Both the position numbers and the translations under genes were made by a program. The notes under the pieces were generated by a model. That model searched no databases. It worked only from the letters and a program-made list of their open reading frames with translations, and was not told where the DNA came from. A stretch of DNA of 22,925 bases from a virus. Location: positions 1-22,925 of the IMG/VR virus record IMGVR_UViG_3300037325_000057. One strand, 5' to 3'. Shown here one piece after another: positions 13,601 through 19,128 of the stretch (position 1 is the stretch's first letter; each line of letters begins with the position of its first letter).

Positions 13601-14344
13601 TCATTTCGGTTGGGTTGGATCAACGGTTGCTACACCGTTGCAGCCTGCCGTGATGTCAGATGACAGCGGCAGGAAGTAGGGACAGTAAGTGCAGAACGTC
13701 GGCGTTGCCGGGATAAACGGCAACATTGCCACCGATGTACTCACTGAAGTAATTGCATCAAGACGCGCAAGAGCTTGATCAACTAGGGCTTCATCGTAAT
13801 CTTCAACAACACAGAAAGCATCTGGCATCATGCCTGAGCGTGACCAAAACATGATGGCAATCTGCTCAATCTCAATGTCAGCCAGGCGCAGCCCAGTTGC
13901 GTAAAGATTCAACTGCACCCGTTGTTGATGCGTCATGCCTTCGCGCTTAGCCTTTTTCAACGATGTCAAGCCCACAACTTTGTGATCAATCACAGTCTTG
14001 CTTGGCAAGTGAACAAGGTCAGCGGTGCCTTTCGTCCACGGTTCTAACTTGATCCGCACCTCGGTCAAGAAATCAGGATGCCCTTTGAACGATGACTCCA
14101 GGTATGAGTGAACACCAGTGCCAACCATTGACGGCCAAGGGTCAGAGTCTGTGTTCACTGGATCAACGCTGAGCAGTTTGTACGCCAAGCGCCGGGCGCA
14201 AGGGTTGCCAATTTCTGACACGCCCAGCGTCTTTTGCTTTGAGCGTGGCCGCCGGCGCTCAGCCTCTTTAAGTGTGTCAACAACCAACCGGCCAATGTCT
14301 GCCGGCGGCGTATCCAATGACAGAGTGTCTTTAAGTGCGCCCAT
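13601..14344 (-). CDS. RecB/Cas4-like PD-(D/E)XK exonuclease
   Basis: A 247-residue nuclease of phage recombination. GVSEIGNPCARRLAYKLL (41-58) provides the first cluster cysteine (Cys49), GTGVHSYLE (75-83) the conserved His79, and GTADLV (Asp109) and VIDHKVVG (Asp120, Lys122) the catalytic core. QRVQLNLYATGL is the QxxxY-type motif. FCTYCPYF and a last Cys in TAGCNG near the C-terminus would complete a 4Fe-4S site as in Cas4/AddB. It probably makes 3' single-strand ends for recombination with the neighbouring ssDNA-binding-type protein. GGAGG lies 7 nt before the ATG, within a 22-bp repeat. Confidence 0.85.
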   Translation of the reverse strand: MGALKDTLSLDTPPADIGRLVVDTLKEAERRRPRSKQKTLGVSEIGNPCARRLAYKLLSVDPVNTDSDPWPSMVGTGVHSYLESSFKGHPDFLTEVRIKLEPWTKGTADLVHLPSKTVIDHKVVGLTSLKKAKREGMTHQQRVQLNLYATGLRLADIEIEQIAIMFWSRSGMMPDAFCVVEDYDEALVDQALARLDAITSVSTSVAMLPFIPATPTFCTYCPYFLPLSSDITAGCNGVATVDPTQPK

Positions 14345-14358
14345 AATTACGCCTCCAC
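14337..14358 (-). repeat. Junction repeat, copy 1
   Basis: A 22-bp segment matching 14792-14813 at 21 of 22 positions. On the minus strand it holds the ribosome binding site GTGGAGG, a stop codon and the start of the next gene (ATGGGCGC). It joins the end of the 150-residue gene to the exonuclease gene. Confidence 0.85.
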
Positions 14359-14799
14359 TCGTTTGGTTCCGTCTGGATTTTTCACTGTGATCTCGAATCC
14401 GTAGCCGTAATAAAAAGGATTACCGCAACCCCAATCAACAGTGAGTTCTAAAACGTCCCCAAAGTCTGCGAAGATGCTCCATTTTTCGTAGCCGCCCTCT
14501 GTCCGAACGCCAGTAATAATGTGATCCACCGTTTCGGCGTTCCACAGGAACGAATTAAGATCCGTGCCCGCGCAACAGTCAGCGGTGCCAGCCAGTTCAA
14601 CGGTGGCATCTGTGTCTAGTGTGATGCGTAGTTGTAGTTCGCTCCACACTGATGATTTTCTCGGGCCGGGCCAGCCCTCAACATTGACGATGCGGTGTCC
14701 CACAACGCTCTCCGCAAGGTGCGCCACGTTATCAACAATGGTGCCGTTGTCTGCTTCCTCACTGAGTACCTCGGTTGGTGTGAATATGTATGCGCCCAT
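14347..14799 (-). CDS. Hypothetical protein, DUF7448-like, bounded by direct repeats
   Basis: A 150-residue product, MGAYIFTPTEVLSEEADNGT at the start. GHRIVNVEGWPG and LRITLDTDATVELAGTADCC are followed by DLNSFLWNAETVDHIITGV. The 'GxxIxxV...DxCC...I.G' layout recalls the DUF7448 family of small phage proteins; this is from memory, so moderate. The function is unknown. The gene is exactly bounded by two near-identical 22-bp repeats, both carrying GGAGG, the stop of the preceding VEA-ending frame and an ATGGGCGC start. It looks like a cassette slotted between the upstream coiled-coil gene and the exonuclease. Confidence 0.7.
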   Translation of the reverse strand: MGAYIFTPTEVLSEEADNGTIVDNVAHLAESVVGHRIVNVEGWPGPRKSSVWSELQLRITLDTDATVELAGTADCCAGTDLNSFLWNAETVDHIITGVRTEGGYEKWSIFADFGDVLELTVDWGCGNPFYYGYGFEITVKNPDGTKRVEA

Positions 14800-14813
14800 G
14801 ATTACGCCTCCAC
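14792..14813 (-). repeat. Junction repeat, copy 2
   Basis: The second copy of the 22-bp junction repeat (one difference, A to G on the plus strand). It joins the end of the 97-residue gene (...VEA stop) to the start of the 150-residue gene (MGA...). Confidence 0.85.
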
Positions 14814-15095
14814 AATGGTAAACCGGCGCGACGTTGTTTCCTCAACACATGATGCGTACACCTCGCCGGAGAGTATCTGGTTGGCGCGCTTTTGACTAAA
14901 CCGTTTGGTGGTTACATGAGTCCAACGCACGACAGGTTCACCGCCAATGGTGCCAACTTCAATTTCGCCCATTGCGTCTTTTATCTGATTCTCGATCACA
15001 TCAATTTCATCATTCAACTGTGACCTGTCGGCGCGCAGTTGTAGCAGCATTGTGTACCAGTTTGCCATTGAATCTAACTCAACTATTTCTTTCAT
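14802..15095 (-). CDS. Conserved coiled-coil protein of the recombination cluster
   Basis: A 97-residue product. MKEIVELDSMANWYTMLLQL and the following RADRSQLNDEIDVIENQIKD form an amphipathic helix or coiled coil. Then come GTIGGEPVVRWTHVTTKRFS and a C-terminal TTSRRFTIVEA. This 'helix plus VxWxxxTxxRF...SRRF' layout is common in small phage proteins encoded next to RecB/YqaJ-type exonucleases, where a partner or regulatory role is suspected. AAAGGGAGA precedes the ATG at 15095. It overlaps the WhiB gene end by 17 nt and ends in the repeat joining it to the next gene. Confidence 0.65.
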   Translation of the reverse strand: MKEIVELDSMANWYTMLLQLRADRSQLNDEIDVIENQIKDAMGEIEVGTIGGEPVVRWTHVTTKRFSQKRANQILSGEVYASCVEETTSRRFTIVEA

Positions 15096-15336
15096 TGTCT
15101 CCCTTTCGATATCCGTAATCGGCAGCAAAAACTTTGCCACCCCAAACACCACCTGGTGCCTGTATTTTTTCGGCGTAAGCCAAACATTCTGATTGAACCA
15201 CGCACCCCTGACATATTTCTATGGCTGCGTCTTTGCGAGGATCTTTCTTCCACATCGGCCAAAACAATTCGGGATCTTTATTGACACACGCAGCCGATTG
15301 CCGCCAGTCCACATAGAGATCAAGTTGGCTAGTCAT
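15079..15336 (-). CDS. WhiB-family transcription factor (second)
   Basis: An 85-residue classical WhiB-like protein. Cys17 (QSAACVN), Cys42, Cys45 and Cys51 (ICQGCVVQSEC) bind the iron-sulphur cluster. GGVWGG (62-67) is the family turn that contacts the sigma factor, intact here, unlike in the first WhiB. The short tail ADYGYRKGDNERNS is weakly basic. It is coupled to the resolvase-like gene upstream (8-nt overlap) and to the coiled-coil gene downstream (17-nt overlap). Two different WhiB copies in separate operons suggest control of two expression phases. Confidence 0.9.
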   Translation of the reverse strand: MTSQLDLYVDWRQSAACVNKDPELFWPMWKKDPRKDAAIEICQGCVVQSECLAYAEKIQAPGGVWGGKVFAADYGYRKGDNERNS

Positions 15337-15787
15337 GGTAGACCGCTTTCACAGCGCCCAACATTTCACTGAGCGCAACCATGACCGTTGTGAACGATGC
15401 GGTGAGGTCAGAGAATACTCCATGATCGTCTGAGAGTGTCCAGCATTCCCAATCACCAACCCGCGCATTACCAAAGCCTTGTCGCTGCACCACAAGGAAG
15501 CCATGCACAGCGGCAGCAGCATTGCGCTCGCGCTGCGTGTCATCAAGCCATTTGCTGATTTGTCCAAGGCTAGCGGTCTGCGCTGACTTGCCAGCCTTCA
15601 CTTCAATGATGATCTTTGGGTTGCGCTGCAACACAACGTCACCCTGGTCATTAGCGCCAGCGAGTGCGATGCGCTCCGCTTCATGGAAACCTTGCGTCCA
15701 CGCGTATTTAACAACAGCAGTTTCAGCGGCAGTGCCTTTGTTCTTGTTCGGGTTTGCCACTAAAACCAACTGCTTATCCAGCGCCAT
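15329..15787 (-). CDS. Holliday-junction-resolvase-like PD-(D/E)XK nuclease
   Basis: From the ATG at 15787 it is 152 residues, starting MALDKQLVLVANPNKNKG. KGTAAETAVVKYAWTQGF carries the conserved Glu22, GANDQGDVVLQ gives Asp50 and KIIIEVKAGK gives Glu62/Lys64: the E-D-ExK core of archaeal Hjc-type resolvases and related phage nucleases. It probably resolves recombination or replication junctions before packaging. The start overlaps the upstream membrane-protein gene by 28 nt. A GTG at 15760 is an alternative start; the frame open to 15856 lies wholly inside the neighbour and is less likely. Confidence 0.75.
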   Translation of the reverse strand: MALDKQLVLVANPNKNKGTAAETAVVKYAWTQGFHEAERIALAGANDQGDVVLQRNPKIIIEVKAGKSAQTASLGQISKWLDDTQRERNAAAAVHGFLVVQRQGFGNARVGDWECWTLSDDHGVFSDLTASFTTVMVALSEMLGAVKAVYHD

Positions 15788-15882
15788 GTCACATAAACGA
15801 GTGCGCTCAATGCAACAATCCACAGAGCGAACATCCCGGCAAGTAACACATTCCACATGCGGGTTGTGCTTTTGTCAGTCAT
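15760..15882 (-). CDS. Small single-span membrane protein
   Basis: A 40-residue product: MTDKSTTRMWNVLLAGMFAL followed by WIVALSALVYVTWRWISSWF. Residues about 9-32 are a transmembrane segment with a short polar N-terminus and a Trp-rich end. GAAAGG precedes the ATG, which overlaps the upstream muralytic gene's stop (ATGA). With the secreted enzyme and another membrane protein directly upstream it forms a three-gene envelope-directed cassette. The function is unknown; it could assist lysis, or block superinfection. Confidence 0.65.
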   Translation of the reverse strand: MTDKSTTRMWNVLLAGMFALWIVALSALVYVTWRWISSWF

Positions 15883-16328
15883 GTGCAGCCTTTCATTGTG
15901 TTTGTTTGCGCCCAATGTGAACGCCCAGCGCCGTCGTCCCACACGATCCAAAACGCCATATCCTGCCAGAATGGATGCCAGTTGTTCGCGTGAGTGTTGC
16001 GCAACTGCGCGCCAATCCTTTTGGCGCTGCGCTCAGGCAGCGTGAGTCTTAGTTCCTTTTGGATCATCCACGCAGCACCAATGCGCATGCTGATGCTGAG
16101 TTGATATGCACCCCGGTATTTGCCTGTGCCATTGTTCGCGCCATAAGCATTGCGTGATTCCTTCCACCTGATGCACTTGCGCAGTTTCTCGTAGCGTTGA
16201 TGGTAATACCTTCCAAGGTACAGACTTGACCCATCAGAAACCTTTTGACCATGCTGCACCACATCAACTACAACGCCTTGCGCTGGTGTCAGAGTTAATG
16301 CTGCTGTTAATGCAATGGCGGCGATCAA
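15879..16328 (-). CDS. Secreted lysozyme/transglycosylase-like protein (Rpf-like)
   Basis: A 149-residue product. It starts at TTG 16328 with IAAIALTAALTLTPAQG, a hydrophobic signal-like stretch but without a basic N-terminus. The core KCIRWKESRNAYGANNGTGK and YRGAYQLSISMRIGAAWM matches the catalytic-Glu (Glu57) region of resuscitation-promoting-factor/lytic-transglycosylase folds. It likely cuts peptidoglycan glycan strands. The TTG overlaps the preceding TGA, and an in-frame stop just upstream leaves no other start, so coupling is likely. It is far from the holin-amidase pair, so its job may be something other than lysis. Confidence 0.65.
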   Translation of the reverse strand: MIAAIALTAALTLTPAQGVVVDVVQHGQKVSDGSSLYLGRYYHQRYEKLRKCIRWKESRNAYGANNGTGKYRGAYQLSISMRIGAAWMIQKELRLTLPERSAKRIGAQLRNTHANNWHPFWQDMAFWIVWDDGAGRSHWAQTNTMKGCT

Positions 16329-16477
16329 CGCGCAGCCCGTTCATTGTTGTGTCGCAGTTGCCCAAAGTACTTCTTGCGCCAGTAAGCAACATCTCTGCGC
16401 ATCGAATTGCGACCAAGCTCGTAAGCCAACAGAGCAATTGCAACCACCAAAATTATTGTTCCAATGAATTCAATCAC
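16325..16477 (-). CDS. Small single-span membrane protein with basic tail
   Basis: A 50-residue product starting at GTG 16477: MIEFIGTIILVVAIALLAYE, then LGRNSMRRDVAYWRKKYFGQ and a short tail ending NNERAAR. Residues 4-19 form a membrane helix and the rest is a basic cytoplasmic-type tail. GAAAGGGAAA precedes the GTG. It is the first gene after the terminator at 16567-16609 and overlaps the muralytic gene by 4 nt. Function unknown. Confidence 0.6.
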   Translation of the reverse strand: MIEFIGTIILVVAIALLAYELGRNSMRRDVAYWRKKYFGQLRHNNERAAR

Positions 16478-16505
16478 GGTTTCCCTTTCGTAGTCATTGG
16501 GTCAA

Positions 16506-16535
16506 TTACTACCACGCCAAGATTGTTGTTGTCAA
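16506..16535 (-). promoter_or_regulatory. Candidate promoter of the recombination/replication operon
   Basis: On the minus strand a perfect -35 TTGACA (16535-16530) is followed after 18 nt by TAGTAA (16511-16506) as a weak -10. It lies between the terminator and the GTG at 16477, where a promoter is expected. Confidence 0.35.
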
Positions 16536-16566
16536 TAAGTTGCTCGGCGTGTCGCAATAACGAAAA

Positions 16567-16609
16567 CAACGCCCCTGCCAGCAACCTTGTGAGTTGGGCA
16601 GGGGCGTTG
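16567..16609 (-). terminator. Intrinsic terminator of the short early operon
   Basis: CAACGCCCCTGCC (16567-16579) and GGCAGGGGCGTTG (16597-16609) form a perfect 13-bp stem. An inner CAAC/GTTG pair extends it. On the minus strand the stem leads into TTTTCG; on the plus strand TGTTTTCC follows, so it could work both ways. It separates the two early genes from the next operon. Confidence 0.8.
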
Positions 16610-16637
16610 CTGTTTTCCGGTGAGAGGTGCCGGAAGC

Positions 16638-16865
16638 TTATTCCTCGTCATCTGTGTAAAAGTTTTCACCTGCCGGCTCAGGCGCTCGCTCAATATATGC
16701 ACTGAAACCAATCGGCGCGCCGGTGGACTCAGCCTCAATAATGGGAGTCGGCAAAGTTTCTGCTATTGCGCCGGCGAGTTTGACCAGATCGCGCAGTTGC
16801 CGGTTGGTCAAGGTCACGCCAGTAAGTTGGATCTGTACTTCACTTACTCGCACAATGACTTTCAT
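16638..16865 (-). CDS. Small hypothetical protein of the early operon
   Basis: A 75-residue product, MKVIVRVSEVQIQLTGVTLT, then NRQLRDLVKLAGAIAETLPT and an acidic C-terminus ending FYTDDEE. A beta strand, a helix and an acidic tail are suggested. The ATG overlaps the upstream stop (ATGA), so it is translated with the DUF6378-like gene. It is followed by the strong terminator. Not recognised; acidic early phage proteins sometimes bind host enzymes, but nothing specific supports that here. Confidence 0.6.
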   Translation of the reverse strand: MKVIVRVSEVQIQLTGVTLTNRQLRDLVKLAGAIAETLPTPIIEAESTGAPIGFSAYIERAPEPAGENFYTDDEE

Positions 16866-17113
16866 GTGCGCAACTGGTGCGCTAGTCCAAGGTAAGCAAC
16901 GCCGTCAACGTAGTTGTCTTCAACGACAACGCCTGATGCTATGCGCCCAATCTTGACCAGCGCCATGCACACGGCGACATCGTGGGCGCTGATGGGTTTT
17001 CCTAGATAGGCAGACCAAAGATCCCCAATGCGCCCCAGGTTGTCCTCTGGCGCGCCGTACTGTGCTTGTCGGTCAATGCTGGTCAGGTTGCGGGCTTGGC
17101 TGTAAATGTCCAT
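16862..17113 (-). CDS. DUF6378-like early protein
   Basis: An 83-residue product. ARNLTSIDRQAQYGAPEDNL and GRIGDLWSAYLGKPISAHDV, then ALVKIGRIASG and DNYVDGVAYLGLAHQL, follow the layout of the DUF6378 family ('RxxxYGxPxxNxxRIxxLWSAYLG...DVAxxMxLxKxxRxxxx...DxxVDxxGYxxLA'). The family resembles all-alpha NTP-pyrophosphatase-like folds, but no activity can be claimed. It is the first gene leftward of the divergent promoter region. No strong ribosome binding site is seen before the ATG (CCTGAGAGGCGCGA lies upstream, with GAGAGG as the best candidate). Confidence 0.75.
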   Translation of the reverse strand: MDIYSQARNLTSIDRQAQYGAPEDNLGRIGDLWSAYLGKPISAHDVAVCMALVKIGRIASGVVVEDNYVDGVAYLGLAHQLRT

Positions 17114-17136
17114 TCGCGCCTCTCAGGCTGTGGGCA

Positions 17137-17142
17137 ATTGTA
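17137..17142 (-). promoter_or_regulatory. Candidate extended -10 promoter, leftward early operon
   Basis: On the minus strand TGTTACAAT contains an extended -10 (TGT plus TACAAT, 17142-17137), about 24 nt before the ATG at 17113. No clear -35 is seen. It is in the divergent region between leftward and rightward genes. Confidence 0.35.
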
Positions 17143-17171
17143 ACAATTTGATAACAGGGTGTTGTTAAGTG

Positions 17172-17199
17172 TTGCGCTGGTGTCGCATAGGTGTATTGT
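17172..17199 (+). promoter_or_regulatory. Candidate promoter giving a leaderless rightward transcript
   Basis: TTGCGC (17172-17177), 16 nt, then TATTGT (17194-17199). A start point 7 nt after the -10 falls on the A of the ATG at 17206. That gene has no ribosome binding site, so leaderless translation, common in actinobacteria, fits. Confidence 0.35.
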
Positions 17200-17205
17200 C
17201 AAGAC

Positions 17206-17400
17206 ATGGAAACAAAGGATCTACTCATTAGGGGTTACACGCTTCTGAGTGAAATTCATATCAAGACATGTGCAACGCGCCACTTGGGAATGTGTTCAGG
17301 GCCTTATGCAAATGTTGAGCAAGTTCTTGGACACGTTGTCAGCAATCATTGGGGCAGCGCTTCTAGGGCAATAAATAATTGCAAGAATCACGCAAAGTAA
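17206..17400 (+). CDS. Hypothetical protein, first gene of the rightward module
   Basis: A 64-residue product, METKDLLIRGYTLLSEIHIK, then TCATRHLGMCSGPYANVEQV and a C-terminus with HVVSNHWGSASRAINNCKNH. Cys and His residues (TCATRH, GMCSG, NHW, NCKNH) are numerous for its size and might bind metal. It is followed after 12 nt by a gene with a strong ribosome binding site. The plus-strand module is less G/C-rich than the structural genes (25 of 60 at 17641-17700). Not recognised. Confidence 0.55.
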   Translation: METKDLLIRGYTLLSEIHIKTCATRHLGMCSGPYANVEQVLGHVVSNHWGSASRAINNCKNHAK

Positions 17401-17412
17401 AGGGAGAACAAC

Positions 17413-17637
17413 ATGAATACAATCCAGACTCGCAAGGTCACATTAAGCAATCGCAAACTCAACAACATTGGCAAAGATTACCAAGACACATTCATTGGAG
17501 TAGATGCAGTGTTCACATCATTTAATGGTGAGCGCACAGTTGGCACAATCACTCACTTCAAAGACAATCGCTTTCCATGTGTGACTTTTGCAGATGGCAC
17601 TTGGTCACGACTTGATCTGACCATTGAACTTGTCTAA
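17413..17637 (+). CDS. Hypothetical beta-rich protein
   Basis: A 74-residue product behind AAAGGGAGA. MNTIQTRKVTLSNRKLNNIG leads into DYQDTFIGVDAVFTSFNGER, then TVGTITHFKDNRFPCVTFAD and GTWSRLDLTIELV. The alternating strands and the 'G.I..F....PCVTFADGTW' layout suggest an SH3-like small barrel. Second gene of the rightward module, 28 nt before the next start. No function can be named. Confidence 0.65.
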   Translation: MNTIQTRKVTLSNRKLNNIGKDYQDTFIGVDAVFTSFNGERTVGTITHFKDNRFPCVTFADGTWSRLDLTIELV

Positions 17638-17665
17638 TCAATCACAAACGAAAAGGGAGAATGAC

Positions 17666-17956
17666 ATGACACAAGCAAGAACAACACTTGTCGCAACAGT
17701 AACATTTTCAACCGAGCGCGCTGGATGGACAATTGATTTCGTAGATGGAGTCAGCAGCACAACAAATGGATCATGGACTGTGCAGAAATATCTTGAAAGA
17801 TTCGCATACTTCAACACGCGATTTCTACTAACAGATGACCTAAACACCATTGACATTTATTCTAGTGCTGTGCTTCCACCATGTGCAGATTGTGCAGCAA
17901 TCAATGGAGAATTCTGTTCAGAAAATTGTGGATCACACTTCTATGATGTCGTATGA
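17666..17956 (+). CDS. Hypothetical protein with Cys-rich C-terminus
   Basis: A 96-residue product starting MTQARTTLVATVTFSTERAG. The ATG at 17666 was chosen because AAAGGGAGA lies 7 nt before it. The N-terminal two thirds are mixed beta (WTIDFVDGVSSTTNGSWTVQ). The end has PPCADCAAINGEFCSENCGS, two CxxC-type pairs that probably form a zinc site. The stop overlaps the start of the C5-methyltransferase gene (ATGA), so both are made together; a helper role for the methylase is possible but unsupported. Confidence 0.65.
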   Translation: MTQARTTLVATVTFSTERAGWTIDFVDGVSSTTNGSWTVQKYLERFAYFNTRFLLTDDLNTIDIYSSAVLPPCADCAAINGEFCSENCGSHFYDVV

Positions 17957-18786
17957 AAGTTGGATCTTTCTTCACTGGTTATGGTGGACTTGATATTGCT
18001 GTTGGTGGGGAACTGCAATGGTACGCAGAGATCGAACCAGCAGCATGTCAAGTGCTTGCAGCGCATTATCCAGATGTTCCCAACCTTGGCGACATGACCA
18101 AGATTGATTGGACATCTGTTCCACCAGTAGACATTCTCACTGGCGGTTATCCATGCCAACCATTCTCACACGCAGGAAACCGAAAGGGAAAAGATGATGA
18201 ACGACACTTGTGGCCTTACGTTAGGTCTGCCATTGATGCGCTTCGACCAAGATACGCAATCCTGGAGAACGTCGCCGGACACCTCACTCTGGGACTTGCC
18301 GATGTCCTCTCCGACCTTGCCAGCATCGGGTACGATGCGGAGTGGGGTACTTACAAGGCGAGCGATGTTGGAGCGCCCCACGGACGGAAACGACTTTTCA
18401 TTGTTGCCCACCCCAACAGTAGTAGACATGGGAAACAACAAGACGCAACAGGAATGGAAAACGTGGACGGACGCTATGCGTTTGAAACACAAGAACGGGA
18501 ACGGTCATGGGCCGTCACTGACACAGGAAGCACTTGGGGCAAGTACGAACCTGCAATCCGACGCTGGGAAGCACTCACACGCGAAGTCCCAGAGCCAACT
18601 GTCCCGCACAAAGACAAGCGCAGACTCAACCCGGCTTTTGTTGAATGGATGATGGGCTTGCCCGCGGGACATGTCACCGGGCATGGACTCAGCGCAGCGA
18701 AAGAACTCAAGATGCTGGGCAATGGCGTAGTCCCACAACAGGCACGTTCAGCAGTGACTCAACTCATGGAAAGGATTACACAATGA
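17953..18786 (+). CDS. C5-cytosine DNA methyltransferase, orphan
   Basis: A 277-residue enzyme that puts a methyl on C5 of cytosine in DNA. Motif I is FFTGYGGLD (6-14), and motif IV with catalytic Cys68 is GGYPCQPFS (64-72). ENV (105-107) is motif VI and GAPHGRKRLFIVA (140-152) motif VIII. NPAFVEWMMGLPAG and KMLGNGVVPQQA form the C-terminal target/AdoMet side. All key residues are present. No restriction enzyme is near, so it likely shields phage DNA. It is coupled to genes on both sides by ATGA overlaps. The target sequence is unknown. From 18197 to 18652 a second frame is open within it. Confidence 0.93.
   Translation: MKVGSFFTGYGGLDIAVGGELQWYAEIEPAACQVLAAHYPDVPNLGDMTKIDWTSVPPVDILTGGYPCQPFSHAGNRKGKDDERHLWPYVRSAIDALRPRYAILENVAGHLTLGLADVLSDLASIGYDAEWGTYKASDVGAPHGRKRLFIVAHPNSSRHGKQQDATGMENVDGRYAFETQERERSWAVTDTGSTWGKYEPAIRRWEALTREVPEPTVPHKDKRRLNPAFVEWMMGLPAGHVTGHGLSAAKELKMLGNGVVPQQARSAVTQLMERITQ
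18197..18652 (+). CDS. Overlapping +1-frame ORF inside the methyltransferase gene ('SWRTS/LLPTPT' protein)
   Basis: A 151-residue frame starting MNDTCGLTLGLPLMRFDQDT. It includes QSWRTSPDTSLWDL, SSPTLPASGTMRSGVL, ERPTDGNDFSLLPTPTVVD and HKNGNGHGPSLTQEALG. These blocks read like a recurrent family of phage hypothetical proteins with 'SWRTS', 'SGxMRxG' and 'LPTPT' motifs (from memory). AAAGGGA (18183-18189) lies 7 nt before the ATG (another ATG at 18194), the same signal used by many genes here. The methyltransferase frame is intact throughout, so this would be true dual coding. Alternatively it is a shadow: motif VIII GAPHGRKR read +1 gives the ERPTDGND block. Confidence 0.4.
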   Translation: MNDTCGLTLGLPLMRFDQDTQSWRTSPDTSLWDLPMSSPTLPASGTMRSGVLTRRAMLERPTDGNDFSLLPTPTVVDMGNNKTQQEWKTWTDAMRLKHKNGNGHGPSLTQEALGASTNLQSDAGKHSHAKSQSQLSRTKTSADSTRLLLNG

Positions 18787-19061
18787 ACAGCAGATACAAC
18801 GGCGGCGATGTCATTGCGCTGCGAGACAGCGTTGATAAATGGAAGTTCACTCAGGCTTTAGCAAACGAAGCCCGCAATGATTTCGCTGCTTTAGTCCGAA
18901 CCTGCAACAACTCTGGGATGTCTCAGCGCGCCATCGGCCAACTGACCGGCGTTCACTTGCTCACAATATCTAAGATGGTGCGCGAAGTTACTGGTGACGC
19001 CGGCTCAACAACCACAACGATCAATCACCTTACTGACACCAGCGACAGCGACAGGATTTAG
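18783..19061 (+). CDS. Small helix-turn-helix protein
   Basis: A 92-residue product starting MNSRYNGGDVIALRDSVDKW. A long helix (FTQALANEARNDFAALVRTC) precedes the helix-turn-helix GMSQRAIGQLTGVHLLTISK with MVREVTGD. This resembles XRE or sigma-region-4-like readers. The C-terminus is Thr/Asp-rich and disordered. The ATG overlaps the methyltransferase stop (ATGA). As last gene of the rightward module it may regulate the divergent promoters at 17.1-17.2 kb; this is inference from position. Confidence 0.7.
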   Translation: MNSRYNGGDVIALRDSVDKWKFTQALANEARNDFAALVRTCNNSGMSQRAIGQLTGVHLLTISKMVREVTGDAGSTTTTINHLTDTSDSDRI

Positions 19062-19092
19062 ATTGCTTTAGACTGCACCCACAACTTAATAT

Positions 19093-19128
19093 CAATGCCG
19101 CCAGTTGCCTCCGCTGCTGGCGGCATTG
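19093..19128. terminator. Hairpin between convergent genes (terminator-like)
   Basis: CAATGCCGCCAG (19093-19104) and CTGGCGGCATTG (19117-19128) form a perfect 12-bp stem with a 12-nt loop. It stands between the rightward HTH gene and the leftward phosphoesterase, whose stop abuts it at 19129. There is no T-run on either side, so the strength is uncertain, but the position fits a two-way terminator. Confidence 0.65.
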
